From positions 26,743-90,742 of the forward strand of contig JAUIAU010000010.1 in NCBI GenBank assembly GCA_030425185.1: a stretch of 64,000 nt of DNA. Reading direction: 5' to 3'. Positions 61,394-64,000 of the stretch are shown one piece after another; positions within the stretch are counted from its first letter, which is position 1; each line of letters starts with the position of its first letter. The translations under genes and the position numbers were made by a program. The DNA comes from Alphaproteobacteria bacterium (GTDB taxonomy: Bacteria > Pseudomonadota > Alphaproteobacteria > Rhodobacterales > Rhodobacteraceae). The notes under the pieces were generated by a model. The model made no database searches, was not told the origin of the DNA, and worked only from the letters and a program-made list of their open reading frames with translations.

Positions 61394-61951
61394 ATGGACA
61401 TCCCCGACGCAGAAGGCCGCGACAGGATCGAGTCCCTGATCGCGCGCGTCGCCCTCAGGGACCGAGGGGCGTTTTCCGCGCTCTATGATGCCACCTCCGC
61501 GAAACTCTTTGGTGTCGTGCTGCGTGTCTTGCAGGATCGTGCCGCAGCCGAGGACGCGTTGCAGGAGGTGTATCTCAAGGTCTGGGCGCGTGCCGATCGG
61601 TACCAGGTGACGGGACACAGCCCGATGACCTGGCTGATCACCGTCGCGCGCAACCACGCGATCGACCGGCTGCGGGCCGCCCGGGGCGGCACCCAGCCGC
61701 TCGACGAGGCGATGCCGGTGGCCGACCCGACACCGGGGCCCGAGGCCCGTGCCGTGGCCGCCTCCGAGGCGGCGCGGATCGGCGCCTGTCTCGGGGAACT
61801 GCCGGAGGCCCGCGCGGCCGCCGTGCGCGGCGCCTATCTCGAAGGCGCCACCTACCAGGAGCTGGCCGACCGTGCAGGCGTGCCGCTCAACACCATGCGA
61901 ACCTGGCTGCGGCGCAGCCTGATCGCGCTGAAGGAGTGCCTGAGCCGATGA
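61394..61951 (+). CDS. ECF sigma factor (SigK-like)
   Basis: A 185-residue extracytoplasmic-function sigma factor. Region 2: [45 protein letters not shown], with [19 protein letters not shown]. Region 4: [52 protein letters not shown]. Its partner anti-sigma starts inside its stop codon (ATGA), and fasciclin genes follow, the arrangement of mycobacterial sigK-rskA-mpb70/mpb83. A CCATCC lies 21 bases before the start but is too close to be its promoter. Confidence 0.92.
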   Translation: MDIPDAEGRDRIESLIARVALRDRGAFSALYDATSAKLFGVVLRVLQDRAAAEDALQEVYLKVWARADRYQVTGHSPMTWLITVARNHAIDRLRAARGGTQPLDEAMPVADPTPGPEARAVAASEAARIGACLGELPEARAAAVRGAYLEGATYQELADRAGVPLNTMRTWLRRSLIALKECLSR

Positions 61952-62631
61952 GCGACCGGCCCGACATCGACCCCGAAGACAGCGCCGAGGCGGCGGAATA
62001 CGCCCTCGGCCTGCTCGGTGCGTCCGAGCGGACGGCGTTCGAGGCGCGGCTGGCCCGATCAGCCACGCTGCGCGCCGAGGTGCGGGACTGGCAGGCGCGC
62101 TTCGCCGCGATGGCGCTGGACGAGGTCGAGGCGGTCGCCCCGCCGCCCGCCCTTAAGGAGCGCGTGGAGACCGCGCTCTTCCGCGACGCGCGCCCGGCCG
62201 GCGGCCGGGTCCGGCAATGGCTGGCGGGCCTCGGCGCGGCGGCGGCAGTCGCGGTCGTGGTCCTGCTGCTGATCCCTGACGCCCCGCAGTCCCCGTCCGG
62301 ACCGGTCTATACCGCCGAGGTGACCGGCGATTCCGGGCTGACGCTGGCGGCGGCCTATGACGCGGGCGCGGGCGTGCTGACGCTGGCCCGCGAGAGCGGC
62401 GCCGCCGCGCCGGGCCGGGCGCTGGAGCTCTGGCTGATCGCCGGGGACAATCCGCCGGTCTCGCTGGGCGTGCTGCCCGGGACACCGGAGGTAACGCTGG
62501 CCGTGGCGCCCGACCTCGCCGCGGCATTGGCGGGCGGGCTTCTGGCGGTGTCGGACGAGCCCGAAGGCGGCTCGCCCACCGGGCAGCCGACCGGCGCGGT
62601 CCTCGCCACGGGTCCGCTGACCCTGCTCTGA
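61948..62631 (+). CDS. anti-sigma factor, RskA family
   Basis: A 227-residue inner-membrane anti-sigma. The N-terminal anti-sigma domain is DSAEAAEYALGLLGASERTAFEARLARSATLRAEVRDWQARF; a single transmembrane helix (LAGLGAAAAVAVVVLLLIP, ~residues 92-110) leads to a periplasmic RskA C domain with LELWLIAGDNPPVSLGVLP and LAVSDEPEGGSPTGQPTGAVLATG. Release of the sigma factor would need regulated cleavage in the membrane. The start overlaps the sigma gene by 4 bases. Confidence 0.9.
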   Translation: MSDRPDIDPEDSAEAAEYALGLLGASERTAFEARLARSATLRAEVRDWQARFAAMALDEVEAVAPPPALKERVETALFRDARPAGGRVRQWLAGLGAAAAVAVVVLLLIPDAPQSPSGPVYTAEVTGDSGLTLAAAYDAGAGVLTLARESGAAAPGRALELWLIAGDNPPVSLGVLPGTPEVTLAVAPDLAAALAGGLLAVSDEPEGGSPTGQPTGAVLATGPLTLL

Positions 62632-62653
62632 TCCACAATTTTTCTTTCTGAAA

Positions 62654-62693
62654 CAGGGCGCTGAGAAAAAAATTCGGCGCCCTGAAACTTTTC
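62654..62693 (+). terminator. terminator-like hairpin after the anti-sigma gene
   Basis: CAGGGCGC at 62654-62661 pairs with GCGCCCTG at 62677-62684 around a long A-rich loop (AGAAAAAAATTC), followed by AAACTTTTCTG. It separates the sigma/anti-sigma operon from the fasciclin genes, which probably have their own promoter in the next 75 bases. Confidence 0.55.
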
Positions 62694-62767
62694 TGAACGC
62701 CCTCCCGTGGGTTCTGGCAACTCCGGACGATGAGCTGCCGGAGATGACTGCAACAGGAGATATCAGA

Positions 62768-63346
62768 ATGACACGTCCCCTCTTTACCGTCACCGCCACC
62801 GCAACCGCCCTGTCGCTGGGCCTCGCCGTGGGCGCAGCCTTCGCCGGCAGCCACTCGATGGAAAACCCGATGGTCGGCGGCGCGGCGATGTTCGCCGACA
62901 AGACCATCGTCGAGAACGCGGTGAACTCGGCCGACCACACCACCCTCGTGGCCGCCGTCCAGGCCGCCGGCCTCGTGGAGACGCTGTCGGGCGAAGGTCC
63001 GTTCACCGTCTTCGCGCCCACCAATGCCGCCTTCGAGGCCCTGCCGGAAGGCGCCGTCGCCGACCTGCTGAAGCCCGAGAACAAGGACGCGCTGACCACC
63101 GTGCTGACCTGCCACGTCGTGGCGGCCGACGCGATGTCCGACGCGATCGCGGGCATGATCTCCGATGACGGCGGCATGCATGTCGTCCCGACCGTCGGCG
63201 GCTGCCAGCTGCAGGCCAAGATGGACGGCGACATGATCACGCTGACCGACGAGAACGGCCGCACCGCGACCGTGACCATCGCCGACGTGAAGCAGTCGAA
63301 CGGCGTCATCCACGTGATCGACACCGTCCTGCTGCCCGCCTCGTAA
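62768..63346 (+). CDS. secreted fasciclin (FAS1) domain protein
   Basis: A 192-residue exported protein with a signal peptide (to VGAAFAG, ~residue 27) and one FAS1 domain: [44 protein letters not shown] (H1 motif [11 protein letters not shown]), [12 protein letters not shown] (Y/H-H-V) and the H2 motif [22 protein letters not shown] ([13 protein letters not shown]). Two cysteines. FAS1 proteins mediate adhesion or signalling in the envelope. The start follows CAGGAG. Adjacent sigma/anti-sigma genes suggest SigK control. Confidence 0.95.
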   Translation: MTRPLFTVTATATALSLGLAVGAAFAGSHSMENPMVGGAAMFADKTIVENAVNSADHTTLVAAVQAAGLVETLSGEGPFTVFAPTNAAFEALPEGAVADLLKPENKDALTTVLTCHVVAADAMSDAIAGMISDDGGMHVVPTVGGCQLQAKMDGDMITLTDENGRTATVTIADVKQSNGVIHVIDTVLLPAS

Positions 63347-63494
63347 GGGCTGCATCTCCCCGGTCCCGGTTGCGAAGCCCGGGGCCGGACCGCCGGAAGT
63401 TTCGACCAGTCGCGGCCCGCGTTCCTGGGCCGCATTGGGAAGGCGCCGACCCGGCGACGGGGCCTTCCCGCCTCTGACAGCGAAAGGATATACC

Positions 63495-63914
63495 ATGACT
63501 GCCAGACCCATGACCCTCGCGCTTGCCCTCGCGGTCGGCCTCGGCGCCGGTGCGGCGCAGGCCGCCAATCCCACCGTGGGCGGTGCGCCGATGCTCGAGA
63601 GCCGCAACATCGTCGAGAACGCGGTGAACTCGCCCATCCACACCACGCTGGTGGCCGCCGTGCAGGCCGCCGACCTCGTCGACACGCTGGCCAGCCCCGG
63701 CCCGTTCACGGTCTTCGCGCCGGTCAATTCCGGCTTCGAGGCACTGCCCGCGGGCACCGTCGAGGCGCTGCTCCAGCCCGAGAACAAGGGCACGCTGCAG
63801 AAGATCCTGACCAGCCACGTTGTTGCGGGCGACCTGTCGCTCGACACGATCCGGGCACGGGCCCGTGCCAACGGTAACCACCCGATTGACACCGCCTGCC
63901 AGATTTCGGCGTGA
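63495..63914 (+). pseudogene. second fasciclin protein, 3' end lost to an insertion
   Basis: Starts like a normal FAS1 protein: signal peptide to GAAQAA, then [56 protein letters not shown] and [22 protein letters not shown]. The remaining ~60 residues, including the [10 protein letters not shown] motif, are missing; after codon ~128 the sequence turns into [11 protein letters not shown] and stops. The breakpoint is near 63880, where insertion-sequence-like DNA begins. The truncated product (139 residues) would lack the last strands of the fold and is probably not functional. Confidence 0.75.
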
Positions 63915-64000
63915 GGCCCTAAGACACGTGCATAGCGACGTCGTTTGCGACGTCTCTTATGCTCGGAGGGACGATGCGAGGCGAAGTTCTGGGTGTTGAG
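63880..64000 (+). mobile_element. left end of a probable insertion sequence (runs off the window)
   Basis: The fasciclin sequence stops at ~63880. After 93 bases of unrelated DNA an open frame begins at 63974 with ATGCGAGGCGAAGTTCTG (MRGEVLGVE...), which resembles the start of transposase OrfA proteins of the IS66/IS3-type group (M-x-x-E-V-L-x-x-E-R-R-R-R-W). GAGGGACG lies just upstream as a ribosome site. Terminal repeats and target duplication cannot be checked, since the other end is outside the window. Confidence 0.5.

Overview
The window reads as chromosomal DNA of a high-G+C alphaproteobacterium of the Rhodobacteraceae/Paracoccaceae group. Evidence: G+C near 70% with matching codon use; a Rhodobacter-type short-chain acyl-CoA regulator (PccR/ScfR) beside propionyl-CoA carboxylase; DUF1127, DUF1036, DUF4174 and DUF6497-type small proteins; an FnrL-like box; and the aerobic cobaltochelatase subunits CobS and CobT. 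No tRNA gene or CRISPR array was seen. One partial structural RNA, the 3' end of RNase P RNA, lies at the left edge.

Layout. 1-5.3 kb: rnpB 3' end, rpmG, acetyltransferase, BI-1 family membrane protein, LysR regulator, quinone oxidoreductase, and an XRE regulator behind a near-perfect sigma-54 promoter. 5.4-9.0 kb: a HisN-type phosphatase and two convergent purine deaminases (8-oxoguanine and guanine). 9.1-18.1 kb: mgtE, 5-formyl-THF cyclo-ligase, a YmdB-type phosphodiesterase, an EamA exporter and two SLC13-type permeases. 18.3-23.6 kb: yebC, a DUF4160/DUF2442 toxin-antitoxin-like pair, LysE and EamA exporters, DUF1036 protein, secreted nuclease, YdcH. 23.6-24.7 kb: a two-gene accessory module, RusA-like nuclease plus a nuclease/HEPN-like protein.

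25-40 kb is a propionate/methylmalonyl-CoA region: MFS transporter, pccR, Bcr/CflA transporter, pccB, small conserved genes, pccA and methylmalonyl-CoA mutase. TTTGCAAA-type boxes precede pccR and pccB and suggest PccR control. An AT-rich orphan gene has been inserted between pccB and the downstream ridA-like gene. After the mutase come about 0.9 kb of degenerate tandem repeats, a frameshifted PAS-domain gene, a hydrolase, an NAD(P)-binding protein divergent from a TetR regulator with two operators, and an OxyR-like regulator.

46.2-52.3 kb is a complete seven-gene Mrp/Mnh cation/proton antiporter operon. It is interrupted between subunits A and B by a 216-bp tandem duplication that stays open and translationally coupled in frame. 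52.6-61.2 kb: acyltransferase, PH-like membrane protein, aminopeptidase N, a shortened peptidoglycan-hydrolase-like protein, cobT, a periplasmic protein and cobS. 61.4-64 kb: a SigK/RskA-type sigma/anti-sigma pair followed by two fasciclin genes; the second is cut off by what looks like an insertion sequence running off the right edge.

Functional links. PccA/PccB make methylmalonyl-CoA, which the B12-dependent mutase converts to succinyl-CoA; CobS/CobT insert cobalt during B12 synthesis. The epimerase is not in this window. SigK/RskA controlling fasciclin secretion mirrors the mycobacterial sigK-rskA-mpb70/83 arrangement. Repeat families not explained by genes: (i) a 72-bp two-hairpin element ending in GGAGTATTT...CCAAGAAGAA (two full copies, two short cores); (ii) the GGCTAAAATTCTTAGGC inverted repeats around the Mrp operon; (iii) the array behind the mutase gene.
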